Shown: positions 1 to 10,270 of the stretch, one piece after another
Position numbering within the stretch: the stretch's first letter is position 1
Layout: every line of letters starts with the position of its first letter
DNA from: Nereocystis luetkeana
Taxonomy: Eukaryota; Sar; Phaeophyceae; Laminariales; Laminariaceae
Length of the DNA: 64,000 nucleotides
Assembly: GCA_031213475.1 (NCBI GenBank)
Contig: JARUPZ010000036.1
Location: 682,001-746,000, forward strand
Direction of reading: 5' to 3'
Position numbers and translations under genes: made by a program
Notes under the pieces: model-generated
Seen by the model: the letters and a program-made list of their open reading frames with translations, nothing else
What the model was told of the DNA's origin: nothing
The model's database searches: none

Positions 1-113
1 CGCAGGTCGATGCACAGCTGGCAACCGTAAATGTGCCGCGTGTACAGCTGTAGTATTAATAGGTGTTTTGGTGTCGACGACGGCTACCTGGTTTTATGTT
101 TTTCGTCTTCGAA

Positions 114-208
114 CCCTTTTAGAACCGCAGCCCCGTTTTGGGGACAAACGATGCAAATTTCAAGTAGTTTGTCCCGAAAACGGGACAGCGGTACTAATGA
201 TACAAGGG
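114..208. repeat. piggyBac-like MITE, degraded copy
   Basis: This is a short near-perfect inverted repeat that starts CCCTTTTAGAACCGCAG and ends with its rough complement followed by GGGTT. The same hairpin occurs at 43103-43191, 50720-50808 and 55630-55715. The better-preserved copies have CCC/GGG termini and flanking TTAA, which is the piggyBac signature. Here the TTAA flanks have decayed. Confidence 0.7.
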
Positions 209-634
209 TTGAGGAAAAGATGGATGGTCTTGCGTGTTCCACGCGACGCGTACACGTGCGTAGTGCCACGATTGCGGTTTTTTGTAAACTGCTCAAAGCT
301 GGCGTCATTTTCAGAGCTCGCCGTGGATACTTTTCCCTGGTGTTACGCCCCCCAGATCAAACCTTGAGTTCCTCGTGTTCCCCGTGATGGAAGATGGCAG
401 GGCGCGCGCGCACAACGGGCGACCGCACTAATACCACTGGAGATTATTTTTTCGTCGGTTTCATTCTTCCATGTCCCCCCTATCGCCACTCTCGTTATAC
501 ACGTTTTCAACACATACCTGGTACTCTTGGAAGTGAATCTTGTTATCTAGACAAGTGCGTCCTTGAAATCTCAACGTTGTATCTTTCTTTCGGATCTTTC
601 TCGCGTCCCACCCGCCCGCCGCCTCGCCCCGCAG

Positions 635-983
635 CTACGCGAACGGGCTGAAGATCTCTTTCGCCAACTGCATCTACGGTCTGGCCAACCAGCTCGACCC
701 CACCATCGACGCCCAGAAGGTGCTCTACCTCGTCTCCTCCACGGCCGAGTGCTTCCTCAGCCGCAAGTACGGCCTCCGCGTCGGCGCCCCCTACGGAGGC
801 GTGTGCCTGCCGAAGGACGTGCCGGAGCTTACCAGCTTGGCACCGGAGGGGTCTGTCTTCCGGGAGTTCCTTGCTGGGACCGGCAAGATCAACGAGTGGA
901 TTTCGGGCCCGGAGGCGAAGAACATGCGTGTAGAGCTTGACGAGAGCCCCAACTGGGTGTCGCCCGACTCCCTCACCACCTAA
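635..983 (+). CDS. Unrecognised protein, last coding exon
   Basis: An open frame runs from a good 3' splice site (pyrimidine-rich tract ending GCCCCGCAG at 634) to a TAA at 981-983, about 115 residues. The first base (635) completes a codon begun in an upstream exon that I cannot place. The peptide begins YANGLKISFANCIYGLANQ, followed by a Cys-containing helix-like stretch and the closing segment PNWVSPDSLTT. Composition and codon use look like real coding sequence (C/G-rich third positions) and differ from the AT-rich flank. I do not recognise the family; no membrane segment or clear catalytic motif is visible. The sequence from 1 to 634 contains no exon I can support. Confidence 0.6.
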
Positions 984-1894
984 CTTTTTTTGGGGTGATG
1001 TTTTTGAGTTGAGCGTAGGATTTTGTTACTTGTCTTACGGTGGCAGGGGGGGGACCTTGCGGAGACGACGCCGCTCTCGGTGCTCTTAGCGTGGTCATTT
1101 TGTCGGCTGAAACCAGCTCTGCGCATAAAAAGCCATAAAGTGGTGATGCGTTTTGTTTTTTCTGTTTCGGCCTTGATTTTTTGGGTTGGTGGTATCGTAC
1201 AATATGGTGTGAGTTTTGAGTTTGGAGAAGATCTGAGATCAGTTGGTGTGTATTTCCGGATTTCTGGTGGGGTGATGGAATTGGGGTTGTTGACTGCGTG
1301 ATGTGTCCGTCGGCTGGCCCTTGGGCCTGCACGTGGTGGGAGGAACGAGCACGGTAACTGCCGTAAGCTTGGCTCACGATGGTGCGGTTAATTGTAAACA
1401 TAAGGATTAACGAATAAAATCTGTTTCGGATATTTTTTTTTCCAACACCCAACAACGGCAGCGTGCCAACAGCAAGTGTGCCCATTCAAGCGGCAACGCT
1501 CGGGCTCGGGGTGACATCATTAAATTCAATGTGCTGAGAGATCCGTTCGACATCTCTAGGGGCGTACGTGCCTCTCATGTCTGCCTTATGAAATCAATAT
1601 GATGAATATAATGAATGTAACGGATGAATTCATATCGTCGGTGTTCTCGATCTAAGATGCACATCCCTCCGCGACACCAACCTACTATTAATACCAAGTA
1701 TGTCCTGTCTGTACGTACGAGGTACGAAGCTATTAATAGTACTAGTGTGTAAAACACTCGGTCCTAAACCCTTGACAGCGCACGTTTTGCCTCGCTTGAC
1801 TACTACTGACATTTTCCTGGTACGTACTCTCATAGATAGGCGTGTGGTCCTCACACCAAACCGTTGGTTCTGCCCGTCGGCATCCGGATGTATT
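984..1894. other. 3' flank of first gene, no gene seen
   Basis: T/G-rich non-coding sequence follows the stop codon. An AATAAA lies at 1413-1418, about 430 bases downstream, and could serve as a polyadenylation signal. Two TATTAATA palindromes occur at 1686 and 1731. No coding exon, RNA gene or element was recognised. Confidence 0.4.
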
Positions 1895-2118
1895 CTCGGG
1901 CCAGTTCTTATATAGTGTGGGATAAGAATGGTGAAAGCACCTACCGAAGGGTCGTGCTCGTCACCCCGTCGGCGAAAATACCCTCCAGAGTGTTTGGGTT
2001 TGTTGTATATCTCGAAGATACAGAAACCCGGACACTCGGATATTTTTTCTAACGGCGGTTTAAGAAAAACTTGAAACCAGGTTTGGAAATACCTGGAGTC
2101 AAAAGTATGATGTTTTTA

Positions 2119-2304
2119 TCTGAGGGGTGGGCGGGTGGTGTCTCAAGTAACCTCTTCTCGATCTCTGTTTGGAGAAGAGAGCTTGATGACCACTGATCTC
2201 GAGGGGGGCTTATCTGAGGGGTGGGCGGGTGGTGTCTCAAGTAACCTCTTCTCGATCTCTGTTTGGAGAAGAGAGCTTGATGACCACTGATCTCGAGGGG
2301 GGGC
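2119..2304. repeat. 93-bp tandem duplication
   Basis: Two nearly identical consecutive units begin ATCTGAGGGGTGGGCGGG and end near GATCTCGAGGGG, at 2119-2209 and 2212-2304. A third, diverged partial unit is at about 3105-3168. Each unit contains a short inverted repeat (CTTCTCGATCTCT / GGAGAAGAGAG). Confidence 0.85.
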
Positions 2305-2715
2305 CCTTAACTGTCCCATAATGAGGCCTTACCTTTGGGCCGGGTTGGGGGACCCTCAAGAACGTCCCCATCCTGGGTAATGCGCATGTAATATTGGGCC
2401 AGTTCTTCTCATAGTGTGGGATAAGAATGGATGGTGGAAGCACCTCCCGTGGCCGGTGCTACCACCCCTAGGGCCTCCCTTACTCTACAACAGTCTCTTG
2501 TCAGTATCACGACTCTCCGTTGCTAGCGGTTTGTCGTTATACTGATAGGGGCTGTTTTCCCACACTCCTCTCTTGGTTGCTCTTCCTGTAAAGTCTTTGT
2601 ATTACATCATGATCGGTTCATTCCCGGAACGCCCACCATGATCTGCTCTGCTCACTCAACGGAAAACGCGTTGATCAACCTGTATTGCTCCTCGTGTCAC
2701 CCCTGGGGTCATGGC

Positions 2716-3030
2716 TTACCCCGACGAACCCGGTGACACTACTAGAGCCAGCTGCATGTACCTCCAAGCCGTTTTAGGGTTCTTCCGGAACGCCTTTTGC
2801 ATCATTGTGGACAGGTCGTCGCCTGCCAATGCTCGTGAAACCGCCCCCCCCGACCTAAATGAATGCATCGAGAAATCCCCTTGTACGCCTGCCGCTACTG
2901 CGCTCTGCTTCAGAAGCACTGTCATTTGGCTTGCTGAAAGTGGGGGTGAGCCTCGCGTCGGTGTACTGCCCCCTCCTACCGAAGAGATGGTTGGGCAAAG
3001 GTATCCCTTGTCCATGTTCCATCCAGCGAG
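2716..3030 (-). pseudogene. Tyrosine recombinase C-terminal fragment
   Basis: The minus-strand frame is open from 3030 (stop TAG just upstream at 3033-3031) to 2716. It encodes the C-terminal catalytic part of a tyrosine recombinase. The box FSMHSFRSGGA carries the His-x-x-Arg pair, and about 30 residues later TAWRYMQ supplies the expected tyrosine in the usual spacing. A leucine-rich stretch (LLKQSAVAAGV) precedes the box, as in the family. The N-terminal domain and first catalytic Arg are missing, so this is a fragment. Such recombinases occur in DIRS and Crypton elements; neither can be chosen from this piece. Confidence 0.65.
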
Positions 3031-3244
3031 CTAGAGACGGGGTGTACCGTGGGTGAAGCCCTGTGCCTCGCGGTGATGCAGGGGCGAAGGCTACTGTTGA
3101 GCGTCTCCAATAGCCTCTTCTCGATCTCTATTTGGAGAAGAAAGCTTGATGACCACTGATCTCGAGGGTCCCATAATGGGCCGGGTTGGGGGACCCTTCA
3201 AGAACGTTCCCCAACTCGTTCCTGGGTAATCCAGCACTCTCGCC

Positions 3245-3465
3245 TGCTGTATATATATATTTTTTTCTCATCCCATTCATTATCTTCGCACATCTTCTTC
3301 TCTCTCTCCTTCCAACTCGTAACTCAGATCCGGGGTCACATAGCAGGCTCTTCTCCCCCCTTCCCGCTACGGTACGTGCCTTCATTTTTATCGCGAGAAG
3401 ATTTCAGCCTTTTCTTCCCTCGTCGACTCGCATCGAATTGTGCCTACCTCGGCCCCATTAAATAA
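3245..3465 (-). repeat. tRNA-derived SINE body, partial
   Basis: About 190 bp is nearly identical to 23060-23250. On the minus strand it reads GATGCGAGTCGACGAGGG, a CGCGATAAAAATGAAGGCAC box, then a purine-rich tract. The tRNA-like head present in the 23-kb copy is absent here. Confidence 0.75.
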
Positions 3466-3543
3466 CACTTGGTACTACAGTAGTATTAATAGCAGTACCA
3501 GGTACCTGGTATGTATTTCATGAATATTACGAACGAATTCATA

Positions 3544-3571
3544 CCGACCGACCGACCGACCGACCGACCGG
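3544..3571. repeat. (GACC)n microsatellite
   Basis: There are about seven consecutive GACC/CCGA units. Confidence 0.9.
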
Positions 3572-3600
3572 TATTCTACTGTAATAATACAAAACTATTC

Positions 3601-3699
3601 CGGGGGACCATATTAAATAGGACCTACGGTATACACAAAAACCTATATATTTCCCTCTTTTTACTAACAATATTAGGTCCTATTTACTATGGTCCCCCG
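3601..3699. repeat. MITE, GGGGGACC family
   Basis: A roughly 100-bp element with terminal inverted repeats CGGGGGACCATATTAAATAG and its complement ending GGTCCCCCG. The centre is AT-rich with a CCTATATATTT motif shared by all copies. Other copies are at 22849-22949, 23917-24138 (nested), 44528-44618 and 49418-49518. Confidence 0.85.
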
Positions 3700-3794
3700 T
3701 AATATTACGCATAGCTCCTGGGTCTCTTGGGAAATTTTCCGGTACAGAGGTAGTGGGGCCTATATAAGGGTCGAGTGCTGTTTTTTGTTTGTTT

Positions 3795-4055
3795 TTCAAG
3801 ATTTTCCCGAAAATTCGGTATTTCTCGGTATTTTCCTATTATTATTAATTCTCTTGCCATCCGGCAATGTGCAGCATGATCTTCAACATTGATCACTCGT
3901 AATTTTCCCGAAAGAAGAAAGCCTCAGGACAAACAAAAGGAAACCCATGCACCAAGTCTACCTCCCTTCTGTGCCAACTTTCGGCTTGTCTACTCCGTTT
4001 GCTTTCCTATAGGAAAATACCGAAAATTCGGGAAAATACTGAAAAAAACTGACAA
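3795..4055. repeat. Inverted-repeat (foldback) element
   Basis: The arms contain CCCGAAAATTCGGTATTT at about 3804 and TACCGAAAATTCGGGAAAAT at about 4018 in opposite orientation, separated by about 190 bp. The inner part (about 3885-3960, beginning TTGATCACTCGTAATTTTCC) is similar to the minus strand at 19740-19815, so it may be composite. A TATA-like CCTATATAAGGG lies just upstream at about 3759. Confidence 0.5.
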
Positions 4056-4074
4056 ACATGCCTCGTTAAGATCG

Positions 4075-4210
4075 ACCCTAAGGCGACCCCGTGCCAAGAT
4101 TTTTTGGTCGCTTTATCTCGAGTGGTCGCCTTTTACGCTAAGAAGGCCGTTACCGCCCTGTTGAGGTGTGTTGAAATCCCCGGAATAAGGCGAGTACCGC
4201 CCTATTCAGG
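4075..4210. repeat. TAAGGCG-hairpin repeat, copy 1
   Basis: The repeat has GGTCGC..TTTATCTCGAGTGGTCGCC and paired GGCGGTA/TACCGCC words, matching 6357-6513. It looks like a small non-autonomous element rich in short palindromes. Confidence 0.5.
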
Positions 4211-4234
4211 GAACACTACGTTTTTGTGTGCGGT

Positions 4235-4577
4235 TGTTATGAGGCTTAGATTGGGTAGGCGATTGGTTAACCATTTACCTTTACTCGTAGCCCAACGGAC
4301 TAAGACCCTCACAAATGGCGTCGTCGGCAGGACATGAGTCGTTGGTCGTGAGTTCGATTCTCACATCCACCATGAAATCGCTTAAAGAAAAGTGATTTTC
4401 CTCGTGTCAAGAATCTGAAAAATTGCCTTTGGATCCCCAGAAATTGGAACCGCGTGTGGTGGCGCGTCGACCTTTAAAATCCGGTCCGTTCCAGGGAGGG
4501 AGAGTGTTACGAGGCTTAGATTGGGTAGGCGATTGGTTCACCTTTTACCTTTAGCCTAACGGACTAAGACCCTCACA
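4235..4577 (+). mobile_element. Miniature LTR element (TRIM-like) with tRNA-like boxes
   Basis: Two direct repeats of about 75-79 bp at 4235-4313 and 4505-4577 both start TGTTA(T/C)GAGGCTTAGATT and end CCTCACA. They flank about 190 bp of non-coding sequence. A purine tract AGGGAGGGAGAG sits immediately before the second repeat, like a polypurine tract. TGGCGTCGTCGGCAGG two bases after the first repeat is placed like a primer-binding site. A box-A-like TAGCCCAACGGAC lies in the repeat, and a T-arm/box-B sequence GTGAGTTCGATTCTCAC followed by ATCCACCA lies inside. No target-site duplication was found. A tandem SINE dimer is the alternative reading. Confidence 0.55.
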
Positions 4578-4579
4578 CA

Positions 4580-4942
4580 GTACAGTGTGCTACTGACACC
4601 GACATATGATACGGAGTGCTGCACAGAGGGGGAGACTCGTGCTCGGAGAAGACAGTACATCATTTCAGCGGTAGCACTACTGACTGTACTCAATCAACCC
4701 AGTGAACACGTGTGATGTCACACCCACACAATACCGCAGCAGAGCAGACAGATGGACACACCAGGTATGAAATTATTGTTAGAGCTGCATGCGGGCGATA
4801 GAGCCTGCTCAAGATGCTCACCTCTCTGCTTCCGAACTGAGAGGATTCTTCACACAGCCACACACTACCGAGACCCAAATCGAGCGATACACACTACGTA
4901 GATTATCGTACTGCTAACTGGAGCACTACTACTCTGCTGTGT
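4580..4942. other. No gene recognised
   Basis: Mixed-composition sequence between the miniature LTR element and the LINE fragment. No coding frame with recognisable content and no RNA gene was seen. Confidence 0.4.
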
Positions 4943-6226
4943 GGGGAGAACCCGAGACCAGGCGGACAGTGTTAAGACTTGGCATAGATGCATAGTCGAA
5001 GACCTTAGGGAGTTCCGAGCCACCGAAGGGTCAACAGAACTTGCCCCCTTGGTGTTTGGAGTTGAGACCGCGTTGTGGTCTACTGCAGCCAAAAAGGCGG
5101 GGAAGTGGTACCGGGGGATCCTTGAAGCAGCCGAACGGTTCATGATGAGTTGGCACGAGGCTGAGGCTGACATGAGTAGGCAGCGCCGCGCATCCGCCGT
5201 GGGTGGTGCCCAAGGGAATGGGGGGGGGGGGGGCAACAGGAGAAGTGGCAGACAACCCGACCAAGGGAATGCAGAGAGGGGGCGGAACAGGAGGAGTAGA
5301 AGGGAAACTGCGGCGATCGTAGGAATAAGGAGATGGCAGACAGGGTAGCAAGGCACCAGGCGACTAGGAAGTAGTACATGACTACACTACTAGTGCCACC
5401 AACTGGTGCAGCTGGTTCGAAGGTGTGGTCTTCCTTTGTCTTCTTCTCTTCTTTTGGTTTTGTTTTCTTTTTCCTTTTTCGCGCTGATTCGCCGTGATTT
5501 TTTTTTAATTATTTGTCTTCCTTGTTTCGATTGAGGAGCCGTATTGAAGGAGTCGTGTGGCGTGGGAGGATGACGAGCCTGCTCTGCTTGTTTTGTATTG
5601 TCTGACGCCAAGGGGCTGGGCATAGTGGACGAACGCAGGGCGGAGACGGCAGTCTGGGTAGCAAGGTACCAGGCGGACTAGCAGGGAGAACCTGGCTATG
5701 CTACTCGTACCACAAACTGCTGCCGCTACCAGGAGGGTGCTTTGTGCTTTGGTTTGCCTGGTATTTTCCCTTTGTTCTTTTCCCTTGGTTCTTTGTCCTA
5801 CTCTCTGTTTACAAGTAGTGTTTTTTTCTTATTTTTCCTTTTTCCCAGCTCGTTATTTTCAAGTGTTTTTTGCCACATCGCCTGCGGGGGGGGGCACGAC
5901 AGTTTGGTTCTTCTATTTTTTCTTTTTTTCTATTTTTATTTTTCTCCTTCGATTTGTCTTCTTTGTCTTCGTTTTTTCTTTGTTTCCTTTCGTTCATCTA
6001 TTTCTTAGAATGTGTATGTCGCGCCTGTCGTATCCGGTACGGTGACATGGCATTGCATTGCCCACTGTGCTTACTGCATACATGGCAACGTAGTATCTCT
6101 GTGGCGTAGCTTTGTGACCACAGAACTTGTATCTCTTCTAGGATTGAAGAATCGTTACGGACACTTTGGTTGTGCTGGATGTCGACGGGTAGAAATAACG
6201 GTTTAATGTGAAGAACACACACACCC
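4943..6226 (+). mobile_element. 5'-truncated LINE: RT C-terminus plus 3' UTR
   Basis: This block aligns over about 1.3 kb with 53990-55296. Its first 400 bases encode the C-terminal tail of a LINE reverse transcriptase: TWHRCIVEDLREF-like wording, then KKAGKWYRGILEAAERF, then a basic/Gly-rich end. A pyrimidine-rich 3' UTR of about 850 bases follows and ends GTGAAGAACACACACAC, a CA-repeat tail. The equivalent tail at 53.9 kb extends farther upstream, so this is a 5'-truncated insertion. The coding part is a relic. Confidence 0.75.
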
Positions 6227-6356
6227 CTCTCCACAGAACTCCCTCATGTCTGCCTGTCGCACTGGCTTAGAGGCATGCGCTTTGATGAACGGCATGCTGG
6301 CCTTCTTTAGAAAGCAGAGTGAGGTTTTGTACTGACCTGGAGGCAGGAATGGGCCG

Positions 6357-6513
6357 TGAATAAGGCGTACGACCCCTCATATAAGGCGTATGACGCCTTA
6401 TATAGGGCCCAGGGGCTATATAAGGCGGTAGCCGCCTTAGAGAGTTCCAGCCGTGTCAGCCGATTTTGACCGCCTTATCTCGAGTGGTCGCCTTATTCAT
6501 GTCGCCTTATATA
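6357..6513. repeat. TAAGGCG-hairpin repeat, copy 2
   Basis: There are several near-palindromes (ATAAGGCGTATGACGCCTTAT, ATAAGGCGGTAGCCGCCTTA) and the shared TTATCTCGAGTGGTCGCCTTA. It is the partner of 4075-4210. Confidence 0.6.
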
Positions 6514-6794
6514 GGTCCCACTGCTGTACGTAATTGTACATCTGGTATCTTGGTGTGATAGCTTGAGTCAAGTCAGGAGCCAGATTCCATGTTGACCCAA
6601 GCCATCGCCTTTTCTCGTGATTTACGCAAATAAATGCAGCAAGTTCAGAATAACAAGTCGTCTACTCTCACGCGACTGCAGTGAGTATGGTAAGAAATTA
6701 AGGGGGGAGCATTCGCCCTCCTTTCCGGCGAGAATCTACTACTGTATACACAATATGCAGTAGTACCTCGACTTCCTACAACGGGACGATGACT

Positions 6795-7115
6795 ACGTGG
6801 TGGACGTCGTCGAGGACACGGGTTCGAATCTCACTTCGAACGTTTCTTTCTTGAAATGCTTGCTTGCAAAACGTTTTGGTTTCGTTTGGAGAAACCCTTG
6901 CTTGCGCGTGCGTCTCTAATATGAATAAAAACCATATCTCGCTGGTTCCCCAGGTATTGAAACGAAGCGGGTAGGTCAGCGTACGGCCGGCCGTATACAG
7001 TACCGACGCCCCAAAGATCCCGCCGTTTAGAGGGGGGGAGAGTGTTGTACGGATTATACCCTGGGTTGGGTAATCGGTATTTACACCCCACCTTATTGCT
7101 CAGTATGTAGCAAAT
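6795..7115 (+). mobile_element. TRIM-like element, second copy (3' LTR and internal)
   Basis: The order of parts matches 4313-4577. GTCGTCGAGGACACGGGTTC and a box-B-like GGTTCGAATCTCAC come first, then GGTTCCCCAGGTATTG in the position of GGATCCCCAGAAATTG. A purine tract AGAGGGGGGGAGAG at about 7032-7045 is followed directly by an LTR-like repeat starting TGTTGTACGGATTATACCC. The upstream LTR was not found. The LTR portion also occurs on the minus strand near 19830-19895. Confidence 0.5.
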
Positions 7116-7757
7116 ATGTTTCGCACCAATCACACGCACGCTATTAGTAGATGGCACGCCTCCTGGGATGAATTTCTGAGCCGGGTTTCTCCGAACCCAA
7201 GGGGGTACACACAAGGAAAACGGACGCGTCGCTCGGCGTATGCGCCTTCTCCATTGTCTAGAAAACCACCTTCGAAATTCAGGGGGTATTGTCAGTTGTA
7301 ATTTCGATGCATGTTGTTAACGGTATGTATGTAAAGAAGTACCGGTAGCTTTACTTTGCATTGGAGTTACATGATCGAACACGCGTTCACTTTACATTAT
7401 TATTACCGGTACGTTCACTTTGCGTCGACACTTCACATTGTTGTTACTTTTATTTGTGATTTTATGATTCATCTTACATAAATACGTAGAGGGAAAAACC
7501 GATCTCAGCAGTGTGTCTCTTGTGGATCATACACGGGGGAGGGGGCGAGGGGGGGGGGTCACACCTAGATCCTAAATTACTTTACTTTTTGGTGGAACAT
7601 CCACTATTAATCATGGCATCTATCTACTATAGCCGTAGCTAGAGTGTACGCCTTTGCCTGTGACAACCGACGGTCTTGATCTTGATTTTGGCGAACAGTT
7701 AGTTAGGCGGGGTTGTCAGTAACATCGTGACAACAAAACCACAACGAAAAACTACTG
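7116..7757. other. 5' flank of the RING-RT element; no gene
   Basis: Non-coding, with a G-rich run at about 7536-7557. It may include the 5' untranslated region of the retrotransposon that starts coding at 7758. No promoter motif could be supported. Confidence 0.35.
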
Positions 7758-9055
7758 ATGTATGCCGTTCAGGAGGAGACATCGCACGAGGACGATGCAC
7801 CTAGCACGGAGAGAGCTAGGGTAGAAGTGAGAGGGGGCCTCCATCACACCAATAGCGGTACCACGGTTGGAAGAGGTCCCAACGGAGCGGTGGCGCAACT
7901 CGGACCGTCCACAAGGGCGGTAACAACAGTAGGCGAACGGCGGCGGGCCACGACGAGAGTACCTACAGAGGACCTTATATCCACCAGGACAAGGGCTCGC
8001 ACCCGGATAGCCGCTAGGGCAGTCGCACAGTCATCGGAGGAGGAGGAAAGACGCCAACCTCCCACCGAGTCGCTTCACGGATCCTCCCGTCAGCAGCCAA
8101 CGACGACGCAGCTTACGTCATCGATAACACTTTTGGAGCCGGCACCGTCGTCGCCGGAACCATCTCCGGATACACCCCGTTCAGCACAGCGGGCGCGAGA
8201 AACCACGCAACCACCGACGGCAACGGGTGCGGGGACTCCCTTGACGACCACCCTTCCGCTTGGGGTACCCGCCACGGAAGGTTCGCCGCCGTCGCCACCA
8301 TCCCCGCCACCGCGTCTACCGACAACTACCCGTCCCTCGACAGACACACCATTTCTGACGCCGGACATGATCCTTGCGCTCGAATCGTCAATGCAGTCAG
8401 CGGCTGGAATGGCACAGTTGGCGCCACCAAGTTCATCGCAACCGACGTGCGCATCGACACAGGGTGGAGGAAGTTCGGAACCCGCGCTGACGTCCGAACC
8501 ACCGCCATCGCCACCACGGCCACCATTACAGACGCCAGCAGAAAGAGGGCAGCCCCAGCAGGAGGCTTCGGAAGACTGCTGCGTGTGCTACGAGGCCTTG
8601 GTGGCCGCGATGGCATATCTAAGGAACTGTCCTCACCGGCTGCACGTACCGTGCTACGCCGCACTTCGTGTTGGGGAAGGGGCCGACCTGCGCTGCCCGG
8701 CGTGTCGGGCGACCGTAACAATTGGCGAAGCCGACGGGATGGCGTCCCGTCAGCACAGTGACGAGATTATGTCAGAGGCCCTAGCGATCGCGCGGCAGGA
8801 GATACCGGCCGAGAGGGGAAGGGGGGCATCCACAAGGACCACAGGGGGTGAGAGGGGCGAACGATTGATATGTAGCATGTGCCATGGACTGGTTGAGAAG
8901 ATTGAACGCGTACAGGTGTCCTGCTCGTGCGACGTGCATCGCCGCTGCGCTTTAGGCTTTTGCGAGGACGCAATCCCTCGACCCAGATTCATCGACGAGG
9001 CACGCCAAGTCACGTGCCCGAACCCCGCCCTACACGAAGTTCAACAAGAGGTGGA
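7758..9055 (+). pseudogene. Retrotransposon 5' ORF: RING finger protein, part 1
   Basis: The ATG at 7758 opens a frame with about 270 residues of low-complexity Pro/Thr/Ser/Arg sequence, likely disordered. A RING-type module follows at 8577-8705: CCVC, then CPHRLHVPC, then CPAC, i.e. Cys-x2-Cys ... Cys-x-His-x2-His-x2-Cys ... Cys-x2-Cys. A second treble-clef-like module starts CSMC at 8871 and continues CSCDVHRRC to about 9017. RING domains usually recruit ubiquitin-conjugating enzymes; in a retrotransposon they could instead bind nucleic acid or protein. The reading continues in the +1 frame near 9020-9060, where a coiled-coil-like stretch (DERDLVNRVTVAENRL) appears. Confidence 0.65.
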
Positions 9056-10270
9056 CCAGCCGCCCCCTCCTGCAACAGATTCGTACTATTGGCAAGTCGG
9101 CGGACACGCAGGACGAACGCGATTTAGTGAACAGGGTCACCGTTGCCGAGAACCGCCTTCGGAGCAGGACCCACATTGTGCCGGAAAGGGGGGGCTGGAC
9201 ACTGAACGCCACAGCGCGAGACGAGGAGAACCTCTCTTGGGACTGGCGTAGCACGATTCCACAACCGTATGCGCTATGTGGGGTCTGCGACAGGACTATG
9301 GAAGACGGCGAGAGGTTTTCTTTCTCCGGTTGGCTCGTCCACAGGAGATGTGCCGTTGAAAGCGTAGAGGGAGCAGACAATAGGGGAGACGACCGGTTTG
9401 GGGTAGCCATTCGGGAAGTAACAGGACCGTCGCGTCGGAGGACGTTCCTCCTCACGGAAATTCTGCCGAGGATCCATCTGAGGTGCGACCGCGCTTCCGA
9501 TCGGGGAGCCTATCAACAGCGTCAGTTGGAAATCCTACGGCGATCGGTGATCTCAGGTGTGGAGGAGGCCACAAGCCAGGACGAAGGCCGCCAGCAAGTA
9601 CAAGGAGGGAGGGGAGATGACGCCGAAGCATCGTGCACCTATTGCGGCCAGGTTTTAGATGACTCTGCAGGAGAGTCGGGGAGCAGCCACGTGCGAGTAT
9701 CTATCCCGTGCGCCCACGGAGGGTTTGTGCATGCACACTGCATGCTGGACCGGGCAGAGCGCATCAAAAGAGAGGGCATGCAGACCCGAGGTTCTGCGTA
9801 GTGTGCCAGTCGTCGTGGCCGGAGGGGGGCAGGCCACCCCACCCGGCCGAACTTGCCAGAGGGCTGCCCATGTCCGAGCAGGGGGGGAGGTGGGCGGCGG
9901 TGAGTAGTGCCCTGCAGTTCGCCGCCCTCCTTGAGCGGAGTGACCTCGGCGCGGAGTCAGCCAGTTACGTGACGACCGGGGTTCACAACACGTTCGAGCA
10001 CATGGTGAGTGCCCTCGGGAGAAGCCCAACCTCTTGGTTGGTGTTGTGCTCCTTGTTCAGCGATGCGCTGGATCTACCACACCAGGCCTACCTCGATTTC
10101 CCCCGAACAAGGGAATGGGAAGCGGCGGCCGCCCACTATCATACGTTGTTCGCCGCGTACGGCATCCGACCCCAGGACGTATTACTCCGACTTCGAAACC
10201 GGAGGCTCTACATTGGACCTCATGTCCAAGGGTATTTGGCGGGCCTTGACGCCGAATGGGAGGAACGAAT
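9056..10270 (+). pseudogene. Retrotransposon 5' ORF, part 2: modules 3 and 4, repeat unit A
   Basis: In frame 1 this encodes a Cys/His module at 9277-9351 (CGVC, then LVHRRC) and the start of repeat unit A at 9634 (CTYC, then SIPCAHGGFVHAHCMLDRAER). A 2-nt length difference near 9780 moves the rest of unit A to frame 0: GHADPRFCVVCQ, then a conserved block SYVTTGVHNTFEHMV and LGRSPTSW. The unit ends with AEWEERM near 10265. There a perfect 13-bp tandem duplication (AATGGGAGGAACG at 10255-10267 and 10268-10280) returns the sequence to frame 1. Unit A is homologous to unit B 864 bp downstream. Confidence 0.65.

Larger units (their letters stand above)
1895..3170. mobile_element. Remnant of a tyrosine-recombinase element
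   Basis: This block holds repeated modules around a tyrosine-recombinase fragment on the minus strand. The phrase GTGTGGGATAAGAATGG recurs at about 1916 and 2416. A GGGCCGGGTTGGGGGACC module occurs at about 2338 and 3180. A 93-bp unit is tandemly repeated at 2119-2304 and recurs in part at about 3105-3168. The arrangement of direct repeats around a recombinase suggests a DIRS- or Crypton-type element, but no reverse transcriptase was found here, so the class is open. Confidence 0.45.

Noticed and set aside
3759-3772. TATA-box promoter (CCTATATAAGGG)
   Set aside because: No gene follows, and CCTATATAAGG words also occur in the TAAGGCG hairpin repeats, so it is probably element sequence.
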